Shown here one piece after another: positions 55,069 through 63,310 of a stretch of DNA of 64,000 nt. This DNA comes from JAGIBJ01 sp032119595 (GTDB lineage: Bacteria; Actinomycetota; Thermoleophilia; Solirubrobacterales; Solirubrobacteraceae). Both the position numbers and the translations under genes were made by a program. Location of the stretch: contig JAUMBQ010000002.1 of NCBI GenBank assembly GCA_032119595.1, positions 1 to 64,000 on the forward strand. Reading direction: 5' to 3'. Under the pieces are notes generated by a model. It saw nothing but the letters and a program-made list of their open reading frames with translations, was not told the DNA's origin and searched no databases. Position 1 is the first letter of the stretch. Every line of letters starts with the position of its first letter.

Positions 55069-55956
55069 ATGAACCGCTCGACCCGACGCTTCGCCGCCGC
55101 CTTTGCCTGCGCGGCCACGCTGGCTACCGCCGGCCTCTCGACGACGCCCGCCTCGGCCGCGACGCTCGATCTCGTCCTCTTTGGCGACAGCTACACGGCC
55201 GGCAATGGTGCCGGCGCTTACACCGACAAGTCGTGCAACCGCAGTGCCAAGAGCTGGGGCCAGCAGTACGCGGCGCAGGTGCGTGCAGCCGGCACGGCGG
55301 TCAACGTGACCGATGCGAGCTGCAGCGGCGCGCGCGTCCGGGACCTGGGCGAGCAGATGGCCGCCGTCACGCCCGACACGGATCTCGTCGCACTCACCAT
55401 CGGCGGCAACGACGTCGGCTTCATGGGGATCGTGACGTGGTGTTTCCTGCCGACGAGCGCCGACCCCGTGCTCTGCCGCAACGCCGTCGCCAAGGCGAAG
55501 GCGAGCCTCCCGGCCGTCCAGACCGCGACGGTGACGCAGCTCGCGCAGCTCCGTGCGGCGCTGCGGCCAGGCGCAAAGGTGCTCGTGCTCTCGTACCCGT
55601 ATCTCGCGCAGAAGAACAACTACACGCTGCGGTGGTTCCTGAACAGCTTCAACGGCGGGCGAGGCGTCCGTGAACTCGGTGACCAAGGCGACGCATCGGC
55701 TCGGGCTGCCATCGACGCTGCGAACGCGGCCGCCGGCACCGACTTCGTCACGTTCGTGCCGACCAAGGATCTGTTCGTCGGGCACGAGCCCAACCCAGAC
55801 CCGTATCGCGCCAACAGCGCGAGCTGGATCTGGGAATCGAGTGTGCTGAGCGCTCCCGAGGGCGTCTACCACCCGAAAATCGCTGGCCAGGCCGCGATGG
55901 CGAGCGCGATCGTGCGCGTGGCGGGGACGGGCGGCGCGTTTGGCGTAGCGCAGTAG
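55069..55956 (+). CDS. Secreted SGNH/GDSL-type esterase, copy 2
   Basis: Close paralogue of the preceding gene: signal peptide ending PASAA, LFGDSYTAGNGAGAY, LTIGGNDVGFMG, LSYPYLAQKNNY and VYHPKIAGQAAM. 295 residues. The two differ mostly in the middle third and in the acyl-binding loops, which suggests a duplication followed by substrate divergence. It has its own leader and terminator region. Confidence 0.9.
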   Translation: MNRSTRRFAAAFACAATLATAGLSTTPASAATLDLVLFGDSYTAGNGAGAYTDKSCNRSAKSWGQQYAAQVRAAGTAVNVTDASCSGARVRDLGEQMAAVTPDTDLVALTIGGNDVGFMGIVTWCFLPTSADPVLCRNAVAKAKASLPAVQTATVTQLAQLRAALRPGAKVLVLSYPYLAQKNNYTLRWFLNSFNGGRGVRELGDQGDASARAAIDAANAAAGTDFVTFVPTKDLFVGHEPNPDPYRANSASWIWESSVLSAPEGVYHPKIAGQAAMASAIVRVAGTGGAFGVAQ

Positions 55957-55966
55957 CGTCCCGGGC

Positions 55967-56800
55967 ATGAGCGAGATCACGATCAAGGGCCCAGGGCCGG
56001 TCTTGTCGGCCACCCGCGGTGGACCGGACGAGGGCCCGGCTCGGATTGTGATGCTCCACGGCCTCACCGCGACCCGCCACTACACGGTGATGGGGTCGCG
56101 CCACCTCGATCGCCGCGGTCTGGTCAACGTCGCGTACGACGCCCGCGGCCACGGCACGTCTGGGGCTGCGGCTGGCCCCAGCGATTACGGCTACCCGCAG
56201 CTCAGTGCCGACCTCGAAGCCGTCATCGACACCGTCGCGGGGGCCGATAAGCCGGTCGTGCTGCTCGGGATTTCGATGGGCGCGCACACGGCCGTGCGCT
56301 TCGCGATCGACCATCCGACGCGCGTCAGCGGGCTCGTGCTCATCACACCCGCCCACCTCCCTGGGCCGCAGTCCAGCGACCGGTCAGCGTGGAGCAGGCT
56401 CTCTGCGGCGCTCCGTGGGCCAGACCCGATCGACGCCTTCGTGGAGGCGTCGGGCTTGGAAACGCTCCCGGCGGAGTTTCGCGATCAGGTGGGTATGGCG
56501 ATCCGCCAGCGGATCGGTCGCCACGAGAACTTGGCGGCGGTCGCCGACGCGCTCGACGGCGTGCCGGGGTCGTCGCCGTTCGACTCGATGGACGACCTCG
56601 CCGGCATCACTGCGCCGACGATCGTCGTCGGCAGCCGCGACGCGGTCGATCCGAGCCATCCGCTCGCGGTTGCGGAGCGGTGGGTGGAAGCGATTCCGGG
56701 CGCGCGGCTCGAACTCGAAGCAGAGGGGAAGTCGCCGCTGGCCTGGCAGGGCGGGCGACTTGCGCGGTTCGCCGAGGAACTCGTGGGTGGGTGTGCGTAG
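55967..56800 (+). CDS. Alpha/beta-hydrolase family protein
   Basis: The nucleophile elbow is GISMGA (Ser near residue 105); LHGLTATRH is the oxyanion region and AYDARGHGTSG follows. 277 residues. At the C terminus, where the catalytic His is expected after the last strand, the sequence reads EGKSPLAWQGGRLARF with no His, so it may be inactive as a typical esterase or use another residue. It starts ten bases after the esterase stop. Confidence 0.75.
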   Translation: MSEITIKGPGPVLSATRGGPDEGPARIVMLHGLTATRHYTVMGSRHLDRRGLVNVAYDARGHGTSGAAAGPSDYGYPQLSADLEAVIDTVAGADKPVVLLGISMGAHTAVRFAIDHPTRVSGLVLITPAHLPGPQSSDRSAWSRLSAALRGPDPIDAFVEASGLETLPAEFRDQVGMAIRQRIGRHENLAAVADALDGVPGSSPFDSMDDLAGITAPTIVVGSRDAVDPSHPLAVAERWVEAIPGARLELEAEGKSPLAWQGGRLARFAEELVGGCA

Positions 56801-56905
56801 CCCGAGGCTACGCACACCGCCACCGGCTGGTGCGCCGGGGCGGGGCGGTGCGCCGCCGCGCGCCGTGCCCCGAAAGGCCGACGCGCGACGAACGCGAAGC
56901 GTTCG

Positions 56906-57178
56906 CTAGTTGAGCGACTTCTTGAGCGCGGCGGCAGCGCTGAACTTCGCGCCGTTGCTGGCGGCGATCTTGATCGTCTCGCCGGTGGCCGGGTTGCGGC
57001 CCTCGCGGGCAGCGCGCTTGCTCACGCTGAACTTGCCGAAGCCGGAAACGGCGACTTCGCCGCCGGTCTTGAGTTCTGCGGTGATGGCATCGAACGTCGC
57101 GTCGATGATCTCCTTCGCCTGGGCCTGGCTGACGTCGGCGTCAGCCGCAACCTTCTGAGCGAGTTCCTGCTTGGTCAT
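56906..57178 (-). CDS. hup: Nucleoid-associated protein HU
   Basis: 90 residues with the HU core: MTKQELAQKVAADADVSQAQ, the DNA-contacting arm GRNPATGETIKI and the conserved VSGFGKFSV. No Lys/Ala-rich tail as in mycobacterial HupB, so it is a plain HU. A perfect AGGAGG (57186-57191, reverse strand) sits seven bases before the start, fitting high expression. Confidence 0.95.
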   Translation of the reverse strand: MTKQELAQKVAADADVSQAQAKEIIDATFDAITAELKTGGEVAVSGFGKFSVSKRAAREGRNPATGETIKIAASNGAKFSAAAALKKSLN

Positions 57179-57515
57179 GAGAGAAACCTCCTGGGGATCT
57201 ACGGGGGCTCCAAGCTACATGTCTCATCGGCGGATCGCCCGCAGTTACTGGCGAAATGAGGTCTGCGAGGCCGGTCGGAGGCCAAATTCAAGGTGATTTC
57301 CTGACGAATTTGCCGCTTGACGCACCAGTTTGCGGGGCGACTCATTTGAGGCGCAATCCCCCTGCTCAACGCTGTTTTCCGTGACGGGCACCATGGGTCG
57401 TAGGTGCCCCGTCCGAACGGTGTCTGGTGCGCCCAAACGCAAAGTCGCCGAAATTTCCCGGAATCTCGGCCCGATCAGGCGCCGAATGGTCGCGTCCGGC
57501 GCTCTACGTGGCACC
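57179..57515. other. Intergenic region between HU and the S4-domain gene
   Basis: 337 bases. It carries the HU ribosome-binding site on the reverse strand and a 10-bp hairpin with one bulged base (GACGGGCACC/GGTGCCCCGTC, 57383-57413) on the other side. No clear -35/-10 pair was seen for either divergent gene. Confidence 0.45.
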
Positions 57516-57896
57516 ATGGAGCCCATGGAGAGCACCCGGATCGATCGCTGGCTGTGGGCCGTCCGGGTCCACAAGACGAGGGCGCTAGCCACCGATGGCT
57601 GCCGCGCCGGCCACGTGAAACTCAACGGGAATCCGGCCAAGGCCGCGAGCTCGGTGAAGATCGGCGACCGCGTGGAGGCGCGCGTAGGGGATCGCAAGCG
57701 TGAACTCGAGGTGGTCCAGATCATCGAGAAGCGCGTGAGCGCGAATGTCGCCGCGACGTGCTTCGTCGATCACACCCCGCCACCGCCCGATCCGAGCGCG
57801 TTCAATCAGCCGACCTTCAAGCGAGACGCACGCACCGGTCGTCCGACCAAACGTGATCGTCGCGACCTTGAACGCTTTCGCCAGGACCACGAGTAG
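57516..57896 (+). CDS. S4-domain RNA-binding protein (HslR/Hsp15-like)
   Basis: The S4 domain spans about residues 6-70 (RIDRWLWAVRVHKTRALATDGCRAGHVKLNG). The tail is Arg/Lys-rich (FKRDARTGRPTKRDRRDLERFR), as in Hsp15, which binds stalled 50S subunits carrying peptidyl-tRNA. 126 residues. ATG at 57516 or 57525. Confidence 0.82.
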   Translation: MEPMESTRIDRWLWAVRVHKTRALATDGCRAGHVKLNGNPAKAASSVKIGDRVEARVGDRKRELEVVQIIEKRVSANVAATCFVDHTPPPPDPSAFNQPTFKRDARTGRPTKRDRRDLERFRQDHE

Positions 57897-57964
57897 GCGG
57901 TCGTCCAGCACGGCGCGCGGCCTGGACCAGCGCAGCGCGCCGCTAAGCGCCGTACGTTGAGTCG

Positions 57965-58645
57965 ATGACCAGTCCCCAAGAGCCGAAGGATGCGGCGAGC
58001 CGCCAGCACGAAGAGGTCGAGGCGGGAGCGACGGCCTCCGCGTCGGCGCGTCGCCGGATCTGGTTCACGCTCGCTGGTGCCGCTGGGGCAGCGGTCATCA
58101 CGGCGGTCGTCGTCGTGGCGGTCACCTCCCGCGGAGGAGAGGACGACGTTTCGGCGCCGCCGAAGGCGACGGTGCCCGCGGTCAAGACGACCGATCTCAA
58201 GGCCGCGGCCAAGCTCGCGGGTGGGACCTTCACCAAGTACCGGTACGACTACGGCACGGGGAATCACGTGACGACGCCGGTGAAGTACCCGCAGAACCCG
58301 CCGACGAACGGCCCGCACCATCCTCAGTGGGCGAGCGACGGCAACTATGCGGGCGCGTTGACCCCGCCGACCGAGATGCTCGTCCACGCCCTTGAGCACG
58401 GCCGAGTCGAGATCCAATACCGGCCCGGGCTCCCACAGGCACAGATCGATCAGCTCGTCGCGCTGTACAACGAAGACCCCGCGAAGGTGCTGCTCTTCGA
58501 GAACATCACCGACATGAAGGCGGATGTCGCGGTGACCGCCTGGGCGAATGGGTTGCTGATCAAGCAGTTCTCACCGGCGGCCTTCGACGCGATCCGCGCC
58601 TTCCGTGATCAGTACCGCGATCAAGGTCCCGAGACCGTCGAGTGA
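57965..58645 (+). CDS. DUF3105 membrane-anchored protein
   Basis: One N-terminal membrane helix (about residues 32-54) after an acidic/Ala-rich head. The outer domain carries DUF3105 hallmarks: PQNPPTNGPHHPQWASDGNYAG and LVHALEHGRVEIQYRPG. Two conserved His-containing motifs suggest metal binding, unproven. 226 residues. Function unknown. Confidence 0.8.
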   Translation: MTSPQEPKDAASRQHEEVEAGATASASARRRIWFTLAGAAGAAVITAVVVVAVTSRGGEDDVSAPPKATVPAVKTTDLKAAAKLAGGTFTKYRYDYGTGNHVTTPVKYPQNPPTNGPHHPQWASDGNYAGALTPPTEMLVHALEHGRVEIQYRPGLPQAQIDQLVALYNEDPAKVLLFENITDMKADVAVTAWANGLLIKQFSPAAFDAIRAFRDQYRDQGPETVE

Positions 58646-58700
58646 CTGCGGCCCAGCACCAGCCTGGTTAGGCTGGGCAGGTGCTGAACCGGGCTTCATC

Positions 58701-59450
58701 GTGGATCTAGGGCTCAGCGGGCGAGTCGCACTCGTGACGGGCGGGAGCCGTGGCATCGGACGAGCGATCGCCGACGTCCTCGCTTCCGAGGGTGTGCGCG
58801 TCGCCGTGACCGCCCGCGATGGCGCGGTCGCCGAGCGAGCTGCGGCCGGTCTCGGCGGGCGTGGGTACGCGTTCGATTCCAACGACCTTGAGGCTGGGCC
58901 GCTGCTCGTCGACGCCGTGGAGGCCGACCTCGGCCCGATTGATCTCTACGTCGCCAACACCGGCGGGCCGCGCCGCGAGCCCGACCCGCTCGGCTTTGCC
59001 GTCGAAGAATGGGAGTACGCGCATCGCACGCTCGTCGTGTCGCCGATGACGATCATCGGGCGCGTGCTGCCGGGCATGCGCAAGCGTGGCTTTGGTCGTG
59101 TCGTGGCGGTGTCGTCGAGTGCAGCGCTCGAGCCGATTGCGGGCCTGCAGCTCTCCAACGCGAACCGACCAGGCTTGCTGGCGGCCTTCAAGCTGCTCGC
59201 GCGCGAGACCGCCGCCGACGGCGTCACCTTCAACGCTGTGCTGCCCGGTCGTATTGGGACCGATCGTCTCCGGGCAGGCTACGAGTCCGACGAAGAGCTT
59301 GAGGAGGCGGCGCGCCGCGACGTGCCCGCCGGCCGCGTCGGCACGCCCGAAGAGGTCGCGTCCCTAGCCGCGTTCTTCTGCTCCACGCGCGCGAGTTACG
59401 TGACGGGCCAGTCGGTGCTCGTGGACGGCGGCCTGACGCACCGCTGGTAG
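58701..59450 (+). CDS. Short-chain dehydrogenase/reductase lacking the catalytic Tyr-Lys pair
   Basis: The nucleotide-binding motif VTGGSRGIGRAIA is at residue 12. The YVANTGGP segment takes the place of the usual NNAG, and Ser138-140 are in the active-site position. The YxxxK pair expected 14 and 18 residues later is Ser152 and Arg156 (LSNANRPGLL). Related TGGP-type SDRs with this change exist and have no settled activity. A GTG at 58701 gives 249 residues; the frame is open further upstream in DUF3105. Confidence 0.8.
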   Translation: MDLGLSGRVALVTGGSRGIGRAIADVLASEGVRVAVTARDGAVAERAAAGLGGRGYAFDSNDLEAGPLLVDAVEADLGPIDLYVANTGGPRREPDPLGFAVEEWEYAHRTLVVSPMTIIGRVLPGMRKRGFGRVVAVSSSAALEPIAGLQLSNANRPGLLAAFKLLARETAADGVTFNAVLPGRIGTDRLRAGYESDEELEEAARRDVPAGRVGTPEEVASLAAFFCSTRASYVTGQSVLVDGGLTHRW

Positions 59451-59506
59451 CTGCACGGCTGTCGCCGCGGCCGTTGCGGGTCGGGTGAAAGGCGCCTCGA
59501 AGTGGC

Positions 59507-59522
59507 GTAGCAACAATGCTAC
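59507..59522. promoter_or_regulatory. Operator-like palindrome of the toxin-antitoxin pair
   Basis: GTAGCA-ACAA-TGCTAC, a perfect 6-bp inverted repeat ending 10 bases before the antitoxin start. It overlaps the -10-like TACGAT (59520-59525), so binding of the antitoxin would block the promoter, the usual autoregulation. Confidence 0.6.
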
Positions 59523-59531
59523 GATTTCGGT

Positions 59532-59777
59532 GTGGCGACGATCCCTCAACGAGAGCTTCGGAATGACATCGCCGATGTCTTGCGTCGCGCCGAGGCAGGG
59601 GAGCGCATTGTGATCACGGTGTCCGGCCGAGAGGTCGCCGAGCTTGGGCCGGTTCCGCGCGCTCGTGCCGTGTCGGCAGACCGCGCTCGCGAAGTGTTCG
59701 CGGCGCTCCCGCCGATGGCCGGACTCCTCGACGACTTGCGTCAGGCCTCTGGCGGGATCGTCGACCCGTGGGGCTGA
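59532..59777 (+). CDS. vapB: Antitoxin of a VapBC-type pair (Phd/YefM family)
   Basis: 81 residues. The N-terminal part (TIPQRELRNDIADVLRRAEAGERIVITVSGREVAELGPV) is the Phd/YefM DNA-binding fold, and the C-terminal acidic-hydrophobic end (MAGLLDDLRQASGGIVDPW) would wrap the toxin. The start is a GTG seven bases after TACGAT, so the mRNA may be leaderless. It overlaps the toxin gene by ten bases. Confidence 0.85.
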   Translation: MATIPQRELRNDIADVLRRAEAGERIVITVSGREVAELGPVPRARAVSADRAREVFAALPPMAGLLDDLRQASGGIVDPWG

Positions 59778-60154
59778 AGGCCCTGCTCGACACGTCGGTG
59801 CTGATCGACGGGATTCCCGAAGAGGTTGAGATCGCAAGCATCAGTGCGATCTCGATCGCCGAGATGCAGTTCGGCGTCGAGCGCGCCCGCGACGCAGCAG
59901 AACGACAACGTCGGTTGGTGTGGCTTGGGGCGATGCATCAGGTCTTCGATCCAATCCCGGTCGACGCCACGGTGGCGCATGCTTGGGGCGGGCTCGCGAG
60001 TCTGGCGGTCGAACGCGGCCTTCAGCCGCGGCGTCGGGCGTTCGACTTGCTGATCGCAGCCACGGCGCTGGCGCACAACCTCGTCTTCCTCACCCGTGAC
60101 GCGGACCTTTTGTGGCTAGAAGACGTCATGGACGTCCGCCAACCCCTCGGTTGA
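59768..60154 (+). CDS. vapC: PIN-domain toxin (VapC family)
   Basis: 128 residues with the four acidic active-site positions: Asp8 (LLDTSVLID), Glu32 (SIAEMQFG), Asp93 (AFDLLIAATA) and Asp111/113 (TRDAD). PIN toxins are Mg2+-dependent RNases that cut tRNA or rRNA. The start is a GTG inside the antitoxin reading frame, so translation is coupled. Confidence 0.88.
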   Translation: MGLKALLDTSVLIDGIPEEVEIASISAISIAEMQFGVERARDAAERQRRLVWLGAMHQVFDPIPVDATVAHAWGGLASLAVERGLQPRRRAFDLLIAATALAHNLVFLTRDADLLWLEDVMDVRQPLG

Positions 60155-60409
60155 CCTACGTGCGGGCGTTCATGACCGCACATGGCGACGCAGAACGTCG
60201 CCTGCTCGAGCGGCGGCTCGTGGACCTCACCGCCTGATTCGCGCCCGCCCTGCGTCGGGCGAGGCGGGCGCTGGCCACCTGCGGCCCGGCGAGACACCGG
60301 AAAATAGGGTGGACTTTTCACGAAACCGGGGTCGTACAAGTGGTGCCCTATTTGGTGGTGCATCGCGAGGTGAGCTGCGTCGGCTCGCGGTCGGCTTGGC
60401 CCCGTGGGG
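60155..60409. other. Intergenic region between vapC and arsJ with hairpins
   Basis: A short open reading tail (60171-60236, 21 codons) is not credible as a gene. GCGCCCGCC (60241-60249) pairs with GGCGGGCGC (60263-60271), a terminator-type stem between the convergent vapC and arsJ. AATAGGG/CCCTATT (60303-60309/60346-60352) is a second, looser inverted repeat. Confidence 0.5.
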
Positions 60410-61669
60410 TCATGGATTGGCTGTCGCCGTGAGCTGTGTCGTTCGTGCCTGGGGGCGGGTGGGGAGCAGCAGGGAGAGCGCGCCCGCGATGAGGACGAAC
60501 GCGGCTGACGTCCAGAGGCATGCTTCGAGTCCCTGCCATTGGTAGATCAGGCCGGAGCAGATCGTCCCGCCGAGGCGACCGGCCGCATTGGCCATGTAAT
60601 AGAAGCCGACGTTCATCGCGACCTTGTCGCCGCGGGCATAGTCCAGGATCAGGAACGAGTGCACCGCGCTGTTGAGCGCGAACACGCCGCCGAACACGAT
60701 CAGGCCGCCGACCAACACCGCCGCGGGGTCGGCGCCGGCAGTCAGGCCGATCGCGATGGCCGCCGGCAGTGCGGCGAGCACGAACGCCAGCTTGGCGGCG
60801 GAGGCGCCGTCCGGGTCGACTCGCTGCCCGTCGTCCCGGCGTCGACCGAGCAGCTGCGGCGCCGACGCCTGCACGATCCCGTAGCCGATCACCCACACGG
60901 CCATGAACGTGCCGACCTGCCAGAACGTCCAGCCAAGGGCCGTGCGCAGGTAGACGGGCAGGGCGACGACGAACCAGACATCGCGGGCTGCGAACAGGAA
61001 GATTCGCGCGGCGGCCAGCACGTTGACGGCGCGGTCGTTGGAGAACATCTGGCTGAACTTCGCCTTGGCATCCGTGGTGCCGAGCTGGCCGCGCATCAGC
61101 GCGAGCACACCGACCAGGGCGGTCGCGACGAGGGCGGTCAGGATCCAGAGTGCGGGCTGAAAGCCAACCGCGCCGAGGAGGAAGCCGCCCAGGAAGAAGC
61201 CGACACCCTTGAGCGCGTTCTTGGACCCGGTGAGCACCGCGACCCAGCGGTACAGCGCGCCCTCTTGACCTGCTGGCGCGACGAGCTTCACCGCGCTCTT
61301 GCTGCTCATTTTGGTGAGGTCCTTGGCGATGCCCGACAGCGCCTGCGCCGCCATGACGAACCCGACCACCAGCCACGCTTGTGGGGCAGCAGCGAGCATC
61401 GTGAGCGCAACGATCTGGGTCGTGAGGCCGAGCAGCAGCGTCGCCCGGAGGCCGAGGCGCGCAGCGAGCCAGCCACCGACAAGGTTCGTGATGATCCCGA
61501 ACAGCTCGTAGAACAGGAACAGCGACGCCACCTTCAGCGGGCTGAATCCGAGCTCGTAGAAGAAGAACAGCACCAGCACGCGGCTGGCGCCGTCGGCGAT
61601 CGTGTCGGCCCAATATGCCCCGGTGACGATCGCGTAGTTGCGCAGATCGCCTGGCCGCGCGGAACTCAT
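60410..61669 (-). CDS. arsJ: ArsJ, major-facilitator efflux of organo-arsenical phosphoglycerate
   Basis: A 419-residue MFS transporter with about 12 segments. LFYELFGIITNLVGGWLAARLGL and DTIADGASRVLVLFFFYELGFSPLKVA match ArsJ (typical TDGALRMLVVL...SPLEIA sequence), and the gene lies directly behind a GAPDH, the diagnostic pairing. ArsJ exports 1-arseno-3-phosphoglycerate, which decays outside to arsenate. ATG at 61669 overlaps the GAPDH stop (ATGA); a start 63 bases upstream is less likely. Confidence 0.9.
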   Translation of the reverse strand: MSSARPGDLRNYAIVTGAYWADTIADGASRVLVLFFFYELGFSPLKVASLFLFYELFGIITNLVGGWLAARLGLRATLLLGLTTQIVALTMLAAAPQAWLVVGFVMAAQALSGIAKDLTKMSSKSAVKLVAPAGQEGALYRWVAVLTGSKNALKGVGFFLGGFLLGAVGFQPALWILTALVATALVGVLALMRGQLGTTDAKAKFSQMFSNDRAVNVLAAARIFLFAARDVWFVVALPVYLRTALGWTFWQVGTFMAVWVIGYGIVQASAPQLLGRRRDDGQRVDPDGASAAKLAFVLAALPAAIAIGLTAGADPAAVLVGGLIVFGGVFALNSAVHSFLILDYARGDKVAMNVGFYYMANAAGRLGGTICSGLIYQWQGLEACLWTSAAFVLIAGALSLLLPTRPQARTTQLTATANP

Positions 61670-62688
61670 GGCGTCGCGAGACTCGCGCCGACGATCGACG
61701 TCAGGTCCACAAGGCGATTGGCGTAGCCCCACTCGTTGTCGTACCAGGCCAGGATCTTTACCTGGGTGCCACCGGTCACCATGGTGGAGAGGCCATCGAC
61801 GATCGACGAGCGCGCGTCGCCGCGATAGTCAGCCGACACGAGCGGACGCTCCTCGAACCCGAGCACGGCGCCGAGCGGTCCGGCCGCTGCGTCGCGCAGC
61901 AGCCCGTTGACCTCGTCCACGGTGGTCGGGCGCGACACCTCGAACACGCAGTCCGTCAGCGAGGCGTTTTGCAGCGGAACCCGGACGGCGATCCCATCGA
62001 GCCGGCCCTTGAGGTCGGGGAAGATCAGGGCGATCGCCGTCGCGCTGCCGGTGGTCGTGGGGATGAGCGACAGCGCTGAGGCGCGGGCGCGGCGCAGATC
62101 CTTGTGTGGGCCATCGACGACGGTCTGCGTGCCGGTGACGTCGTGCAGCGTCGTGATCGAACCATGCGAAATGCCGAGCGCCTCGTGGATCACCTTCACG
62201 ACTGGGGCAAGGCAGTTCGTCGTGCACGACGCGGCCGTGACGACCTGATGCGCTGCGGCGTCGTACTCGTCGTCATTGACGCCCACGACGACGTTGAGCG
62301 CCAACGGGTCCTTGACCGGCGCTGAGACCACGACCTTCGTCGCGCCCTGCTCGAAGTGCGGCGCCAGCGACGCCATCGTGCGGAAGCGGCCGGAACACTC
62401 GAGCACCACGTCGACGCCGAGGTCGCCCCAGGCGATGTCGCCGGGCGTCGACGCCGACGTGAACGAGACCGGAACGCCGTCGAGCACAAGCTGATCGCCG
62501 GCTCCGCGGTTGCCGCGGTCCCAACGGCCATGGACCGAGTCGAACGTGAGGAGATGCGCGGCGCTTGCGGCGTCCATCGCGGGTTCGTTGACGTGAACGA
62601 ACTCCAGGTCGGGGCGGTCCCATCCGGCACGCAGCGCGAGCCGGCCCATGCGGCCGAAGCCGTTGATACCGATACGGGTGGTGGTCAT
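61666..62688 (-). CDS. ArsJ-associated glyceraldehyde-3-phosphate dehydrogenase
   Basis: Type I GAPDH, 340 residues. NAD motif GINGFGRMGRLALR at residue 7, catalytic Cys155 in AASCTTNCLAP and His182 in TTLHDVTG are intact. With arsenate instead of phosphate the enzyme yields 1-arseno-3-phosphoglycerate, the substrate of ArsJ. Its link to arsJ by ATGA and to arsR by a shared promoter region supports the arsenic role over a glycolytic one. The ATG at 62688 was chosen; the frame is open 75 bases further. Confidence 0.92.
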   Translation of the reverse strand: MTTTRIGINGFGRMGRLALRAGWDRPDLEFVHVNEPAMDAASAAHLLTFDSVHGRWDRGNRGAGDQLVLDGVPVSFTSASTPGDIAWGDLGVDVVLECSGRFRTMASLAPHFEQGATKVVVSAPVKDPLALNVVVGVNDDEYDAAAHQVVTAASCTTNCLAPVVKVIHEALGISHGSITTLHDVTGTQTVVDGPHKDLRRARASALSLIPTTTGSATAIALIFPDLKGRLDGIAVRVPLQNASLTDCVFEVSRPTTVDEVNGLLRDAAAGPLGAVLGFEERPLVSADYRGDARSSIVDGLSTMVTGGTQVKILAWYDNEWGYANRLVDLTSIVGASLATP

Positions 62689-62756
62689 CGCGTGAGAGCG
62701 CTTTCGATCGACGGCTACCGATGGAGCGTGGCGCAGGTTACCCATCGTCGATCGTC

Positions 62757-62792
62757 GATTCAATCGATAGAGTCACATCCATGTCCATCGAT
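62757..62792. promoter_or_regulatory. ArsR operator candidate between gapdh and arsR
   Basis: ATCGAT occurs at 62763-62768 (in GATTCAATCGATAGA) and at 62787-62792 (inside the first arsR codons), 24 bases apart. The divergent promoters of gapdh-arsJ and arsR share this 92-base region. The same hexamer marks the arsM promoter. Confidence 0.5.
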
Positions 62793-63134
62793 ATGGAACT
62801 GGCTCCGAAGACCAAACGGGCCGCCGGCGAGCCGTGTTGCGTGCCGGTCGTCTACCCGGAGGTTGACCGCGATCGCGCGCTGCGCCTGGCGACGGTCGCG
62901 AAAGCGCTCGGTGATCCGATTCGCCTTCAGCTCGTCGACGTCCTGCGCAAGCACGCGGGCAAGGTCTGCGTCTGCGAGCTCGTGCCGCTCTTTGACGTGT
63001 CGCAGCCCACGCTGAGTCATCACCTCAAGAAGCTCCGTGATGCGGGCATCGTCGACTCCGAGCGCCAGGGCCTCTGGGCCTACTACTACGTGGTGCCCGG
63101 ATCGCTCGACGACTTCGGCGGCTGGCTGCGGTAA
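62781..63134 (+). CDS. arsR: ArsR/SmtB-family arsenic-responsive repressor
   Basis: 117 residues with the winged-helix core (KALGDPIRLQLVDVL, DVSQPTLSHHLKKLRDAGIV, WAYYYVVPG). Four cysteines are candidate As(III) ligands: Cys19-Cys20 near the N terminus and Cys63, Cys65 in KVCVCELVPLF, the alpha-3 site of classic ArsR. It diverges from gapdh-arsJ and precedes arsM. ATG at 62781; an in-frame ATG 60 bases upstream has no support. Confidence 0.92.
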   Translation: MSIDMELAPKTKRAAGEPCCVPVVYPEVDRDRALRLATVAKALGDPIRLQLVDVLRKHAGKVCVCELVPLFDVSQPTLSHHLKKLRDAGIVDSERQGLWAYYYVVPGSLDDFGGWLR

Positions 63135-63242
63135 GTCGTCCTGGTCGCCGAGGTCGCCCTGGTCGCTGACGTTGCCGGGGGTGCCGTGGGCGGTCTCTTG
63201 TGGTGCGGTTGGCGCAGGGCAAAGTCCGCTCGGCGAATTAGA

Positions 63243-63294
63243 TTGACAAATATCGATGCATCCGAGTACGGTTAATCCATCGACCGTTATCGAT
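63243..63294 (+). promoter_or_regulatory. arsM promoter with ArsR operator candidates
   Basis: TTGACA (63243-63248), 18-base spacer, TACGGT (63267-63272). ATCGAT lies inside the spacer (63252-63257) and again at 63289-63294, where ATCGA-N6-TCGAT forms an inverted repeat (63279-63294). This puts one operator within the promoter and one just behind the start, fitting repression by ArsR. Confidence 0.6.
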
Positions 63295-63310
63295 TTAAGG
63301 ATCCTTCGTG

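Noticed and set aside
60171..60236. 21-codon frame after vapC
   Set aside because: Too short, no homology and no ribosome-binding site; could be a remnant but nothing supports it.
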